Shown here: positions 14,704-25,951 of the stretch, piece after piece
Numbering within the stretch: position 1 is the stretch's first letter
Layout: every line of letters starts with the position of its first letter
Origin: JADGNZ01 sp035995985
GTDB taxonomy: Bacteria; Acidobacteriota; Thermoanaerobaculia; Gp7-AA8
Length of the DNA stretch: 64,000 nt
Direction of reading: 5' to 3'
Assembly (NCBI GenBank): GCA_035995985.1
Contig: DASYJY010000089.1
Coordinates: 10,865 to 74,864 of the forward strand
Program-made: the position numbers and the translations under genes
Notes under the pieces: model-generated
What the model saw: the letters and a program-made list of their open reading frames with translations, nothing else
Databases searched by the model: none
What the model was told of the DNA's origin: nothing

Positions 14704-17102
14704 CCATTCGCACCGGCATGTGGCACAGACACTCCTGTCTGTGCGCGATCGCGCTGCTGCTCGCGCTGCTGACGATTGCGTACGCCGACATCCTCTTCAT
14801 GGGCCGCGGCTTCTACATCAGCGACCTCGGCGTCTATCACTATCCGATGAAGCATGTGGTGCGCGAGGCGGTGCGCAGCGGCGAATTTCCGTATTGGAAC
14901 CCGCTCTACTCCGGCGGCGCACCGCTGGCGGCAAATCCGGCGTACGAACTTTTTTATCCGCCGCAGTGGCTCGTGTACGTGCTGCCGTTTCACTTCGGCG
15001 TGCAGTTCCATATCCTGCTGCACTTCGCCATCGCGATGACCGGCATGTTCCTCCTGCTGCGCCGCCTCGGCATCTCGATCGCCGCGGCGATCTTCGGCAG
15101 CATCGCCTTCGTTTTCTGCGGAAGCTACGTCTCGCTCTCGTCGAAGCTGCCGATCCTCTTCTCAATTTCCTGGCTGCCGCTCGCGCTATGGCTGCTGATG
15201 CGCTTCTTCGAATCGCGAACGGCCACACGCCTGCTTCCACTCGCGGCGGTCCTGGCGATGCAGTGGATCCTCGGCGAACCGACGGTGGCGATGCAGACGT
15301 GGACGATCATCGGCGGCTACTCGCTGCTGCGAATTTTGCGCAGGGCGGATGGAGCGAAACGGATCGCAGCCGCCCTCGGCATCGTGATCGCGGCATCCTT
15401 GCTGCTCGCCGCGGTGCAACTGCTGCCGGCAATCGACTTCGCCCGCGACACCGTCCGCACGAAGACGTTCGACTTTCGTGTCGTCGCAAACTGGAGCACG
15501 CCGCCGATTCGACTGGTGGAGTTGATCCTGCCCGGGGTTCTGCGCCACGTCGCCGCCGCGAATGGGAGCGCGCTGATCACGACGATCTACCCATTTCGTG
15601 CGGACGCGTATCTGACGGAAATCTACGCCGGGCTGCTCATCGTCCTGCTGGCGATCGCCGGCGTTTTCGCAGGCGTCCGCGGACGATGGCTTTTCCTCGG
15701 CACGACCGCCGCGGGCGTGATCGTGGCGATGGGCGACCACACGCCGCTGCTGCGAATCCTCTACGACATGCGACTCTTCTCCGCCGTCCGTTTTCCGGAG
15801 AAGTTCCTCCTCACCGCGGCGTTCGCGATGTCCGTTTGGGGCGCGATCGTGTTCGATCGGCTGCTGGCCGGCGATCGTCGCGTCCTTCGATGGACGTTCG
15901 GCCTTTCGATCATCTGGCTGCTCATCTCGATCGCGCTGCTGCTCAATTTTGACGATAGGCGTTACGTCGTCATCAACTGCAGCCGCGCCGCGGTCGTCGC
16001 GGCGTGGTTGTGGCTGATGCGGACAAGGCGCTCGAATGCGACTGCGATCGCCGGCGTCGTACTCCTCGCGGCAGATCTCTGGTACGGCACGCTCAACGCT
16101 GTTCCGCGCGCGCGGCGCGAGTTTTTCGATGCACCGCAGATCCTCGCGGCAGCCGACGCCTCGCAGCCATATCGCGTCTTCAACGAAGTGGCGTGGCAGG
16201 GATGGGAAGGCGATCCGGTCGTCAATCAGCTATTCGATGTTCCACCCGGTCCCGGATTGTGGTGGCTGATCCGCAACAGCGCGTTTCCCGAAATCCCCGC
16301 GATGCGAAATCTTCCGCTGGCGATGGAGGACGATATCGACCTCACCTCACTCACGAACACCGACGATTTCCGCCAGGCCTTCAAAGGCGCACGATCGACG
16401 CATCTTCCCGACGCGGACGTGCCCTACGCGCGAATGTCGAATGTCGGGTGGCGCGTACGCCTGCGTCCCGTCACCACCCCGATCGCTGACGTAACGAAGG
16501 CTGCGCCCGTCGAAATCGTTCCGGTCCCGCGCATCGAACGCTACTCGTTCGCCGGCCGCCTCGAGCGCGTTCCGGACGCCGGCGGATTCCGCTACGCCGT
16601 CGAGCACAACGCCGCCGATCCATCGGTCGCCTACATCGCCGCCGAACCGTTCGCGCCCGCGAGCGCGCGCGTGACGCGCGTTCGCGAAAGCGCCAACACC
16701 GCCACGATCGACATCACCGCCGCCGGCCGCGCATTCCTCGTCGCCAGCGTGACCGGACATCGATACTGGTCCGCCACGATCGACGGCCATCCCGCACCGC
16801 TGATTGCGACGAACCTCGCCTACCAGGGATTGATCGTGCCGCAAGGCACGCACACGATCGCGATGCGCTATCGCAATCCGCTCGTCCCGATCGGCACCGC
16901 GATTTCTATTCTGACGCTCATCGCGTTAGCCGGAGCCGCATGGCGAGCCACAACGGACGCTCGGCGCAATCCGGGGGCGAACTTCGTCGCGCGCGAAGGC
17001 GCGCTTGACAATCCAGCCCCGGGCTCTGCCCGGGGACCGCGATGCGAAGCAGGGTCGCGGCCGCGGAGGCGGCCGCCACAAAGATTCGCGCGGACGTTGT
17101 AG
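14700..17102 (+). CDS. large YfhO-like membrane protein
   Basis: The protein has about 800 residues with roughly a dozen helices, followed by a beta-rich outer domain of about 250 residues. The family-type segment FYISDLGVYHYPMK, then the FPYWNPLYSGGAPLAANP loop, match the YfhO group. Characterised members decorate teichoic acid with glucose; a transferase role here is inference. The start overlaps the ZIP stop (ATGA). Two parts are repeat-encoded: residues 7-15 (MWHRHSCLC) come from the 22-bp palindrome at 14723, and the last 40 or so residues come from the inverted-repeat cluster at 16989-17189. The authentic end of the protein may therefore have been altered. Confidence 0.75.
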   Translation: MTIRTGMWHRHSCLCAIALLLALLTIAYADILFMGRGFYISDLGVYHYPMKHVVREAVRSGEFPYWNPLYSGGAPLAANPAYELFYPPQWLVYVLPFHFGVQFHILLHFAIAMTGMFLLLRRLGISIAAAIFGSIAFVFCGSYVSLSSKLPILFSISWLPLALWLLMRFFESRTATRLLPLAAVLAMQWILGEPTVAMQTWTIIGGYSLLRILRRADGAKRIAAALGIVIAASLLLAAVQLLPAIDFARDTVRTKTFDFRVVANWSTPPIRLVELILPGVLRHVAAANGSALITTIYPFRADAYLTEIYAGLLIVLLAIAGVFAGVRGRWLFLGTTAAGVIVAMGDHTPLLRILYDMRLFSAVRFPEKFLLTAAFAMSVWGAIVFDRLLAGDRRVLRWTFGLSIIWLLISIALLLNFDDRRYVVINCSRAAVVAAWLWLMRTRRSNATAIAGVVLLAADLWYGTLNAVPRARREFFDAPQILAAADASQPYRVFNEVAWQGWEGDPVVNQLFDVPPGPGLWWLIRNSAFPEIPAMRNLPLAMEDDIDLTSLTNTDDFRQAFKGARSTHLPDADVPYARMSNVGWRVRLRPVTTPIADVTKAAPVEIVPVPRIERYSFAGRLERVPDAGGFRYAVEHNAADPSVAYIAAEPFAPASARVTRVRESANTATIDITAAGRAFLVASVTGHRYWSATIDGHPAPLIATNLAYQGLIVPQGTHTIAMRYRNPLVPIGTAISILTLIALAGAAWRATTDARRNPGANFVAREGALDNPAPGSARGPRCEAGSRPRRRPPQRFARTL
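14723..14744. repeat. 22-bp palindromic repeat, copy 3, inside the YfhO-like gene
   Basis: It has arms GCACAGACA and TGTCTGTGC with centre CTCC. It lies near the 5' end of the YfhO-like gene and is translated as HRHSCLC just before the first membrane helix. Confidence 0.9.
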
Positions 17103-17189
17103 TGGCCGCCTCCGCGGCCACAACTTCACCCACGCCCCCGAAACCCCGCGCGGAGCGCGGGGCTGCGTTGTGACGCGCGCCTTCGCGCG
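16989..17189. repeat. nest of inverted repeats at the end of the YfhO-like gene
   Basis: At least four paired elements are seen. The outer pair is GCGCGCGAAGGCGCGC (from 16989) with GCGCGCCTTCGCGCGC (ending near 17189). Inside it are CCCCGGGCTCTGCCCGGGG (17017-17035), GGCCGCGGAGGCGGCC (17059-17074) with its complement (17103-17119), and CCCCGCGCGGAGCGCGGGG (17144-17162). The YfhO-like reading frame ends within it at 17102. Confidence 0.85.
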
Positions 17190-17260
17190 CGTTGCGCAAG
17201 AAATCGTCGCGAGCACGTTCACCGCGTGGTTACGGCGCACATCCCGACCACGAAACTACA

Positions 17261-19375
<2,115 letters not shown>

Positions 19376-19477
19376 GGGGTGGGGAGTGGGGGGTGGGGAG
19401 TGGGGAGTGGGAGAACGGCCCGCTGTGGGAAGCGCGGGCTTCATCTCCCACTCCCCACCCCCTACTCCCCCACACCC
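19376..19477. repeat. G-rich inverted element
   Basis: Runs of GGGGAGT/GGGGGGT at 19376-19413 face CTCCCCAC-type runs at 19445-19477. The loop holds a smaller palindrome (CCCGCTGTGGGAAGCGCGGG). It separates the convergent S9 peptidase and dihaem cytochrome genes and may fold strongly in either transcript. The G-runs resemble those at 9304-9404. Confidence 0.75.
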
Positions 19478-19482
19478 CGGAA

Positions 19483-20469
19483 TCACTTCGCGTCGGGGAA
19501 CGTCACGACCTTGTTCTCGATCGGCTTGACCGTCTTCAGGTAGTCGTAAATCGAGCCGAGGTCGTTTTCCGTTATGCCGGAGAAGGCAATCCACGGCATG
19601 ACCGTGTTGTGGCCGGCCGGAGCATCAGGTGCGCTGTTCGCGTCCATCGACGCGTACGCCTTGAAGCGGCCGATGAACTCTTCCTTCGTCGCGTGCGACA
19701 TGTACGAACCGGCGGGCGTCAGGTTCGCCGTGAAATTGCGGCCCCACGGCCCCTTCATTTCCCATCCACCGGCGAACGGCTTGTCCGCGACGAGCGCGTT
19801 GTGATCGTCGTGCGGCGTGTGGCATTCGTAGCAGCCGCCGATCGTGGTCAGGTACTTGCCGTACGCGACGCTGTCGTGCGGATCGGGCGACTTCACCGCG
19901 CCCTCGACCGGCTTCGGCGCGAACTTGATCATCAGGTTGACCGGAAAATCGATGTGCTTCGCCGGAACTCCGCTGTGAATCGGCTTCAGCGTCCGCAGGT
20001 AGACGACCACCGACTTCACGTCCTCGTCGCTCATGCTGCGGAAGTGCTCGTACGGCATCATCGGGAAGAGCGCCTCGCCCTTGTTGTCGATGCCTTCGCG
20101 GACGGCGCGGATGATTTCTCCGTCGGTCCACTTGCCGAGTCCGAATTCCGAGTCCGCGGTGATGTTCTGCGCGGCTACGACACCGGGAAATCCGATGTTC
20201 TTGTCGAAGATCATCCCGCCTCGTCCCTCGGTTCCCGGCTTCACCGGCACGCCAAACTTGACGACGTGATCGGAATGGCAATCGAGACACGGCGCGACAT
20301 GCCCGACCAGGTACTTCCCTCGGGCCATCCGCTCCGGGGTGGCCTGAATCTTCTCCGCGGACGCGGGCTGCGACACCGGTTTCCTCGCCATCAGCCAGAT
20401 CACTCCGCACGCGATGAGCGCGACGGCGACCAACACAACTCCGCCAACGATCTTCAAAAAGGTCTTCAT
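19483..20469 (-). CDS. membrane-anchored dihaem cytochrome c
   Basis: The protein has 328 residues, with one N-terminal helix (about 7-27) that probably stays as an anchor. It then has two cytochrome c domains with CLDCH at 61-65 and CYECH at 213-217. Likely Met ligands lie in FPMMPYEHF and NTVMPWIAF. The arrangement resembles the cytochrome subunits of membrane alcohol and aldehyde dehydrogenases. No dehydrogenase gene adjoins it, so its partner is unknown; the XoxF-like operon 8 kb away is one candidate only. It is read divergently from the M20 peptidase gene. Confidence 0.88.
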   Translation of the reverse strand: MKTFLKIVGGVVLVAVALIACGVIWLMARKPVSQPASAEKIQATPERMARGKYLVGHVAPCLDCHSDHVVKFGVPVKPGTEGRGGMIFDKNIGFPGVVAAQNITADSEFGLGKWTDGEIIRAVREGIDNKGEALFPMMPYEHFRSMSDEDVKSVVVYLRTLKPIHSGVPAKHIDFPVNLMIKFAPKPVEGAVKSPDPHDSVAYGKYLTTIGGCYECHTPHDDHNALVADKPFAGGWEMKGPWGRNFTANLTPAGSYMSHATKEEFIGRFKAYASMDANSAPDAPAGHNTVMPWIAFSGITENDLGSIYDYLKTVKPIENKVVTFPDAK

Positions 20470-20522
20470 CTATCTCTCTCTGAGTTGAACGATTTCGGAC
20501 ATTTTACGGGACAATCCGCCAA

Positions 20523-22031
20523 ATGGTTCTCTCCGCGATCCTCCTCGCCGCCACCTTGCAGACGAACGTCGCCTCGGTCACAAAGATCTACGACCGCGAC
20601 TACGCGAAGAAGCTCGTCCCGATGCTCACCGAGGTGATCAGCTTCCCCACGACGCAGAACGATACCGAGGGCCACGCCGCGCAAAAAGCGTGGCTCGCGA
20701 AAACCGCGGGCGACCTCGGCTTCACCTATCGCGATGCTGGATTGATCAGCGAGATCGAGCTTCCCGGTCCCGCGAATGCGCCGGTGCTCGGGCTCATGGT
20801 TCATGGCGACGTGCAGCCAGCCGAGGCCGATGCCTGGTCGTTCGCGCCGTTCTCGGGCAAGGCGGATGCGACCTATGTCTACGGCCGCGGATCGGCGGAT
20901 GACAAAGGTCCGCTGGTGCAGGCGCTGCTGGCGATGAAGGCGCTCGCGGACAGCCGCATCGCGCGCACGCACACGGTGCGGCTGCTCGTCGGCAGCGATG
21001 AGGAATCGAACAACACCGACGTCGCGGAGTACCTGAAGACGCATCAGCCGCCCGACTACACACTGGTCATCGATTCGGAGTTTCCGGTCGTCGTCGGCGA
21101 GAAGGCGTGGAACTCATTGACGTTGACGACCAATGCCAAATCGGAACGCCCCGGCGTCACGAAACCGTACGGGGTGTCGTTCATCGAGGCGGGACTCTCG
21201 GCGAGCATCGTCCCCGATCGCGCCGAGGTGAAGTTGTTTTGGACGCGCGAAGGAGTGGCGGATTGGGAGCCGGTGATCGCCGCGGTGAAAGCCGCGAAGC
21301 TGCCCGCGGACACGCGCATCGCCACGCAGGCGATCGGGACAACATTGCGAATCGTTGCGTACGGACATTCATCGCACGCTGGCGTGAACCTCGAAAGCGG
21401 ACGCAACGCGCTCGTCGCGCTGGCGCGAGCGCTCGATGGATTGCTCCCGACCGGAGGCGCGAACGACCTCCTTGCCTTCGTCCGCACCGCCGGCGCCGAC
21501 ATCTACGGCACCGGCCTCGGCATCGCCGACTCCGATCCGCTCTGGGGCCGCTACGCCGTCAACATCGCCACGATCAAACCAAACCTGGACAATCCGAAAC
21601 TCTCCACGATGACGATCAACATCCGCCGCACGCCGCCACGCACCGGTCCGCAACTGAAGGCGAAGATGGACGAGCTCGTAGTCGCGTTCAATCAACGCAC
21701 CGGCGCGTCGCTCGTGCCGGCCGGTTTCTACGGCGACGAGCCGTTAGCATTCGATCCGAATTCGAAAATCGTCCGCCGCCTGCTCGCCGACTACGCTGCC
21801 GCGACCGGGACGAAAAATCCGAAGCCCGCCATCTCCGGCGGCGGAACGTACGCGAAGAGACTCCCGAACTCGATCGCCTTCGGCATGTGGTTCCACGACA
21901 AGCCCTACCCCGGCCACGACGTCGACGAAAAGAACCCGATCGCCGACCTGCAGAAGGGGACGAAGGTGCTGATTCACGCGCTGGTGGATATCGCGACCGG
22001 TCCGAAGATCGAGAACGCGTTCAAGCCGTGA
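20523..22031 (+). CDS. M20 family metallopeptidase (dipeptidase-like)
   Basis: The protein has 502 residues with a short hydrophobic N-terminus that may be a signal peptide. The di-zinc site is visible: His94 and Asp96 (MVHGDVQP), bridging Asp126 (GSADDKG), general base Glu160 with ligand Glu161 (SDEESNN), and Asp184 (VIDSEFP). A C-terminal GGGTYAKRLPNSIAFG segment is typical of PepV/carnosinase-like dipeptidases. It probably hydrolyses short peptides in the periplasm or cytoplasm. A second, only distantly similar M20 gene lies at 39713. Confidence 0.88.
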   Translation: MVLSAILLAATLQTNVASVTKIYDRDYAKKLVPMLTEVISFPTTQNDTEGHAAQKAWLAKTAGDLGFTYRDAGLISEIELPGPANAPVLGLMVHGDVQPAEADAWSFAPFSGKADATYVYGRGSADDKGPLVQALLAMKALADSRIARTHTVRLLVGSDEESNNTDVAEYLKTHQPPDYTLVIDSEFPVVVGEKAWNSLTLTTNAKSERPGVTKPYGVSFIEAGLSASIVPDRAEVKLFWTREGVADWEPVIAAVKAAKLPADTRIATQAIGTTLRIVAYGHSSHAGVNLESGRNALVALARALDGLLPTGGANDLLAFVRTAGADIYGTGLGIADSDPLWGRYAVNIATIKPNLDNPKLSTMTINIRRTPPRTGPQLKAKMDELVVAFNQRTGASLVPAGFYGDEPLAFDPNSKIVRRLLADYAAATGTKNPKPAISGGGTYAKRLPNSIAFGMWFHDKPYPGHDVDEKNPIADLQKGTKVLIHALVDIATGPKIENAFKP

Positions 22032-22038
22032 AACGGAT

Positions 22039-22236
22039 TTAATGCCCGTTGCGCGACGCGGCCCGGAACGCTGTCCCGTTCTGCAATTCGCCGACGACGC
22101 GGTCGAGGCCTTGATTGCTCTGCAGCGCGACGTGCTGCGCGTATTCATCGCAGACGGGGCAGAGTTGACGACTCAGATCGGCGTCCTGAACGCGGCTACC
22201 ACACAGTCGACAAGTGGAGTCAGCGTTCGATGGCAT
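22039..22236 (-). CDS. small zinc-ribbon protein
   Basis: This 65-residue protein carries two CxxC pairs, Cys9-Cys12 (CRLC) and Cys26-Cys29 (CPVC), spaced as in a zinc ribbon. The rest is a short helical tail with no known domain. ATG 22236 is chosen because it leaves the Cys pairs near the N-terminus; no clear ribosome site is seen, and the frame is open to 22293. It is read divergently from der. The function is unknown; such ribbons often bind RNA or protein. Confidence 0.55.
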   Translation of the reverse strand: MPSNADSTCRLCGSRVQDADLSRQLCPVCDEYAQHVALQSNQGLDRVVGELQNGTAFRAASRNGH

Positions 22237-22301
22237 GGGCGACAGTGTAGCATTCGCCGTGCCCGCAGCCCTCCGGCGCGCTTTGCACCGCACGAAAAAC
22301 C

Positions 22302-23651
22302 ATGGCCACCAATCTCAAGAAAGTTGTCATTGTCGGACGCCCGAATGTGGGCAAGTCGACCCTCTTTAATCGCCTCGCCGGGAAACGCCGCGCGCTCACA
22401 CATGACATGCCCGGCATGACGCGCGACCGCCTGTCGGACATCATCACGCTCGACGACGGCCGGCGCTACGAGCTCACCGACACCGGCGGACTCGAGTACG
22501 GCGATTCGCCGATGTCCGCGTTCGCGGGCGAGATCCGCGATCAGGCGCGTCGCGCGCTCGACACCGCCGACTTCATCCTCTTCGTCGTGGATGGCGCCGC
22601 GGGTGTGCTGACCGAGGATCGCGACATCGCTACGGAGTTGCGTCCGGCGGCGGGACGCACGCTGCTGCTGGTCAACAAAGTCGATCGCCGCGATGCCGAG
22701 GCGAACGTGCCGGAGTTTTACGAGCTTGGATTTGAGCGGATGCTGCCGCTGTCGGCCGAGCATGGCGAGGGGATCGACGAGCTGTTCGACACCATCGGCG
22801 AGATCGTTCCCGCCGATTCGGTAACGGAGATCGACGAAGACGACAAGGGTCCGATTCGCATCGCCATCATCGGACGTCCGAACGTCGGCAAGTCCTCGCT
22901 GCTGAATCGTCTGGCCGCGGAAGAGCGCGCCGTCGTCTCGCCGATCTCCGGCACTACGCGCGACGCGATCGACATGGAGATCGTGCGCGGCGGGCAGCAA
23001 TACATGATCATCGACACGGCCGGAATCCGCCGCAAAGGGAAGACGCACGACGAGGCGGAGAAGCTGTCGGTGATCTCCGCGCGCAAAGCGATCGAGCGTT
23101 GCGAGATCGCGCTGGTGATGATCGACGCCGAGGATGGCGTTACCGGGCAGGATGCAACCGTCGCCGGGTACGCGGAAGATGCTGGCAAAGCCGCGATGCT
23201 GCTCGTGAACAAGTGGGATGCCGCCGCGCACGAGCAGGACGACTACAAGAAAGTCGAAGAAGAAATACGCTTCAAGCTGAAGTTTCTCCCGTACGCGCCG
23301 GTGGAGTTCATTTCTGCGAAGACCGGCCGCCGCGTCGAAAAGATTTTCCCGAGCATCGACAAGATCGTGGCCGGCTACCGCAAACGTTTCGGGACCTCGG
23401 AGTTGAACCAGATCCTCGAACGCGCCATCGCCGGCCACCAGCCGCCGGCGGTGAAAGGCCGTCCGCGCCGTTTCTATTACACGACCCAACTCAAAACACA
23501 GCCGACGACAATCGCGCTCTTCTCCAACGTCGACGAGCCGCTGCATTTTTCGTACAAGCGGTATCTGGAGAATCAGTTTCGGGAGGGGTTGGGCTTAGTC
23601 GGATGCCCCATCCATCTCGTGCTTCGGGCGAGAAAGGGAATGAAGAAATGA
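22302..23651 (+). CDS. der: ribosome assembly GTPase Der (EngA)
   Basis: The protein has 449 residues. Two tandem GTPase domains each carry a GRPNVGKS P-loop (at about 12-20 and 191-199), a DTAG/DTGG switch and an NKVD or NKWD base motif, followed by a KH-like C-terminal domain. Tandem GTPases are unique to Der, which acts in maturation of the 50S subunit and is essential in most bacteria. The stop codon overlaps the start of the next small gene by three bases. Confidence 0.97.
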   Translation: MATNLKKVVIVGRPNVGKSTLFNRLAGKRRALTHDMPGMTRDRLSDIITLDDGRRYELTDTGGLEYGDSPMSAFAGEIRDQARRALDTADFILFVVDGAAGVLTEDRDIATELRPAAGRTLLLVNKVDRRDAEANVPEFYELGFERMLPLSAEHGEGIDELFDTIGEIVPADSVTEIDEDDKGPIRIAIIGRPNVGKSSLLNRLAAEERAVVSPISGTTRDAIDMEIVRGGQQYMIIDTAGIRRKGKTHDEAEKLSVISARKAIERCEIALVMIDAEDGVTGQDATVAGYAEDAGKAAMLLVNKWDAAAHEQDDYKKVEEEIRFKLKFLPYAPVEFISAKTGRRVEKIFPSIDKIVAGYRKRFGTSELNQILERAIAGHQPPAVKGRPRRFYYTTQLKTQPTTIALFSNVDEPLHFSYKRYLENQFREGLGLVGCPIHLVLRARKGMKK

Positions 23652-23944
23652 ACGCAGCGAAAAAGCGGCGACTGCTGATCGGCCTATTGATTGTCGTCAG
23701 CGCGATCGCCGTGGTCGCCACGGGGCTGTTCTTTGCGCAAGGCGGCTTTGGCGGCGGTCATGGCAGCTTCGATCAAGTTCTATTCGTCTTGGCATTGCCG
23801 TGGTCGATGGTTCCGTGGCCAGAGCCCTTGACGACCAATGACTTTACGTGGCTGGTCGTATTACCCTTTTTTCTCAATTTGGCAGTCGTCGCAGTCTTGA
23901 GCTTGTTAGGCAGGGGAGACGTTATCTGGGAAACGCCTCCTTGA
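23648..23944 (+). CDS. small two-helix membrane protein of unknown function
   Basis: The product has 98 residues with predicted helices at about 9-31 and 66-88, and a basic start (MNAAKKRRR-like). I recognise no family. The start (ATG 23648) overlaps the der stop and lies behind AAGGGAATGAAG, so it is probably co-translated with der. The last 23 bases overlap the end of the convergent aldolase/dehydrogenase gene. Confidence 0.6.
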   Translation: MNAAKKRRLLIGLLIVVSAIAVVATGLFFAQGGFGGGHGSFDQVLFVLALPWSMVPWPEPLTTNDFTWLVVLPFFLNLAVVAVLSLLGRGDVIWETPP

Positions 23945-25913
23945 CCCCGCCATCCACGGGCAGCATCGCGCCGGTAGTTTTCGCCGATCGTGGGCCAGCC
24001 AGAAAGAGCGCGGCCTCGGCGACGTCATCCGCGGTGACCTCGGTCTTCAGCAACGTCCGATTGCGATAAAAGTCGGGGAGGTTCTCGGACGAGATGCCGT
24101 ACGCCGTTGCGCGCATCGATCGCATCTCGTCGCTCCAGAATCGGGAGCCGCCGAAGATGGCGTCGGGGTTGAGCATGTTGGCGCGGATGCCGAACTCGCC
24201 GCCCTCCAGCGCCACGATGCGGCACAACTGCGCCTCGGCGGCTTTGCTCACGCTGTACGCGCCGAACTCCTTGCCGGGCGCGGTTACGTTCTTCGACGCG
24301 TTGAAGACGAGGCTGCCGCCGGTTTTCTGCTGTTTCATGATCCACAGCGCCGCGCGCGCGACGAGGAAATGTCCGCGCGCGTTGACGGCGAACGCGCGAT
24401 CCCAATCGGCGGCGGGGAGGACGTCGAGGCTTCCGAACGAGGAGATGCCGGCATTGCTGACGATGATGTCGACGCCGCCGTAAACGGCGATCGTTTCCGC
24501 GTACGCGCGCTCGACGTCGTCTTCCCTGGAGACATCGAGCCGCAGCGCGATCGCGCGACGCAATCCATGCTTTGCCACGATGCCCTTCGCGACCTCCTCG
24601 GCCAGCGCGACATCGACGTCGGTGACGACGACGTGCGCGCCCTCCTCGGCGAAGCGTTCCGCGCACGCGCGGCCGATGCCGCTCGCGGCGCCGGTGATGA
24701 TCGCGACCTTTCCCGCCAGCTCTTTTTCCTTCGGCAGCAGCGTGAGTTTGTACAACTCCAGCGGCCAGTACTCTGCGTGAAACGCATCCTCATCGTTCAG
24801 CGTCTCGTAGCCGTCCGCGCCCTCGGCGGATTCGATGATGCGCATGGTGTGGCGGTAGATGTCGCGCACGATCCGCGCCGCGCGCGCGTCTTTGCCCGCC
24901 GTCCACATGCCCGCGCCGGGAACGAGGACGACGCGCGGATGCGCATCGAGCATCGCGAATTCGCTCGGATAGTTTTCGTAATGCGCTTTGTATCGTTCGA
25001 CGTGATCGCCGAGCGCTTTCGAAACGTCGTCGCCCGCATCGAGAAAGAGTGGAAAGCGTTTCGTGTGCAGCAAGTGATCGGGCGTGGCCGGACCGATCTG
25101 CGTGATGCGCTTCGCGTCCTCGCGAGCGAGGAAGCGGAGCACGTCGTCGCTGCCGTCGAATTCGAGGATGACCGAACGCTTCGTGCCGAGGGCGCCGCGG
25201 ATGACGGGAGCGAGCGTTGTTGTGTCGACGCTTGCCGAAGCCGAAACCGATGGACGCGATCGCAAGGCCAGCCACTCCTCCGCCTTCGTCACGAGCGCGA
25301 TGTGCTTCTCGTACGCCTCCCGCGCGTTCTCGCCCCAAGTGATCAGCCCATGATTCATGAGTACGAGTCCCTCGGCATCGGGCTTTGACGCGAATGCATC
25401 GGCGACATCGCGGCTCAATCGAAATCCCGGACGAAGATAGGGAACGGAGATCACCGAATCGCCGAAACATGCGCGCACCGTTGACTCACGGCCGCGTGTA
25501 TTCGTTAGTCCGAGGATCGCATCCGCGTGTGTGTGCAGGACCGCGCGAGCGGGGAGGAACGCGTGCAGCAGCGTCTCGATCGACGGACGCCGGCTCGACG
25601 GATCGACGAGGCAGCGCGCCAGGTAGTCGACCATCTCCTGATCGCTCATCTCGCCTTCCCGTATCCGCAGCGGCTCGATGTAGTCGAGGCGCACCGCGGG
25701 AAACTCTTTCGGCACGATCGTCTTCATGTCGCTGCCGCTCGACTTGATGTACATCACCGGAATTGGTGTGCCGAGGAGGTCCGTGGATTGGGACTTGACG
25801 CTGTTGTTTCCGCCGCCCCACAGCACGAGCGATTCTTCGGCGCCGACGAGGCGCGACTGGTAGACGAGTTGGTCGATTTCGTTGTCGGGCGTCTCCGCCC
25901 AGCGGTTAATCAT
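23922..25913 (-). CDS. bifunctional class II aldolase / short-chain dehydrogenase
   Basis: The 663 residues make two enzymes in one chain. Residues 1-400 are a class II aldolase with zinc ligands His127, His129 (LHTHAD) and His188 (MNHGL). Residues 430-660 are a short-chain dehydrogenase with the GAASGIG nucleotide motif and YSVSK catalytic pair. This is the RhaE-W/YuxG architecture, which splits a rhamnulose-phosphate-like substrate and oxidises the lactaldehyde released. No sugar kinase or isomerase adjoins it, so the substrate is not certain. It reads divergently from the gene at 25952. Confidence 0.9.
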   Translation of the reverse strand: MINRWAETPDNEIDQLVYQSRLVGAEESLVLWGGGNNSVKSQSTDLLGTPIPVMYIKSSGSDMKTIVPKEFPAVRLDYIEPLRIREGEMSDQEMVDYLARCLVDPSSRRPSIETLLHAFLPARAVLHTHADAILGLTNTRGRESTVRACFGDSVISVPYLRPGFRLSRDVADAFASKPDAEGLVLMNHGLITWGENAREAYEKHIALVTKAEEWLALRSRPSVSASASVDTTTLAPVIRGALGTKRSVILEFDGSDDVLRFLAREDAKRITQIGPATPDHLLHTKRFPLFLDAGDDVSKALGDHVERYKAHYENYPSEFAMLDAHPRVVLVPGAGMWTAGKDARAARIVRDIYRHTMRIIESAEGADGYETLNDEDAFHAEYWPLELYKLTLLPKEKELAGKVAIITGAASGIGRACAERFAEEGAHVVVTDVDVALAEEVAKGIVAKHGLRRAIALRLDVSREDDVERAYAETIAVYGGVDIIVSNAGISSFGSLDVLPAADWDRAFAVNARGHFLVARAALWIMKQQKTGGSLVFNASKNVTAPGKEFGAYSVSKAAEAQLCRIVALEGGEFGIRANMLNPDAIFGGSRFWSDEMRSMRATAYGISSENLPDFYRNRTLLKTEVTADDVAEAALFLAGPRSAKTTGAMLPVDGGVKEAFPR

Positions 25914-25951
25914 GCGGCGTATTATCGACAGACAACGAAAAGGGGGAAGTC

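Noticed and set aside
24369..25388. A 339-codon plus-strand frame opposite the aldolase/dehydrogenase gene.
   Set aside because: Arg/Asp/Val-rich composition typical of a shadow frame; the minus-strand protein has all catalytic residues.
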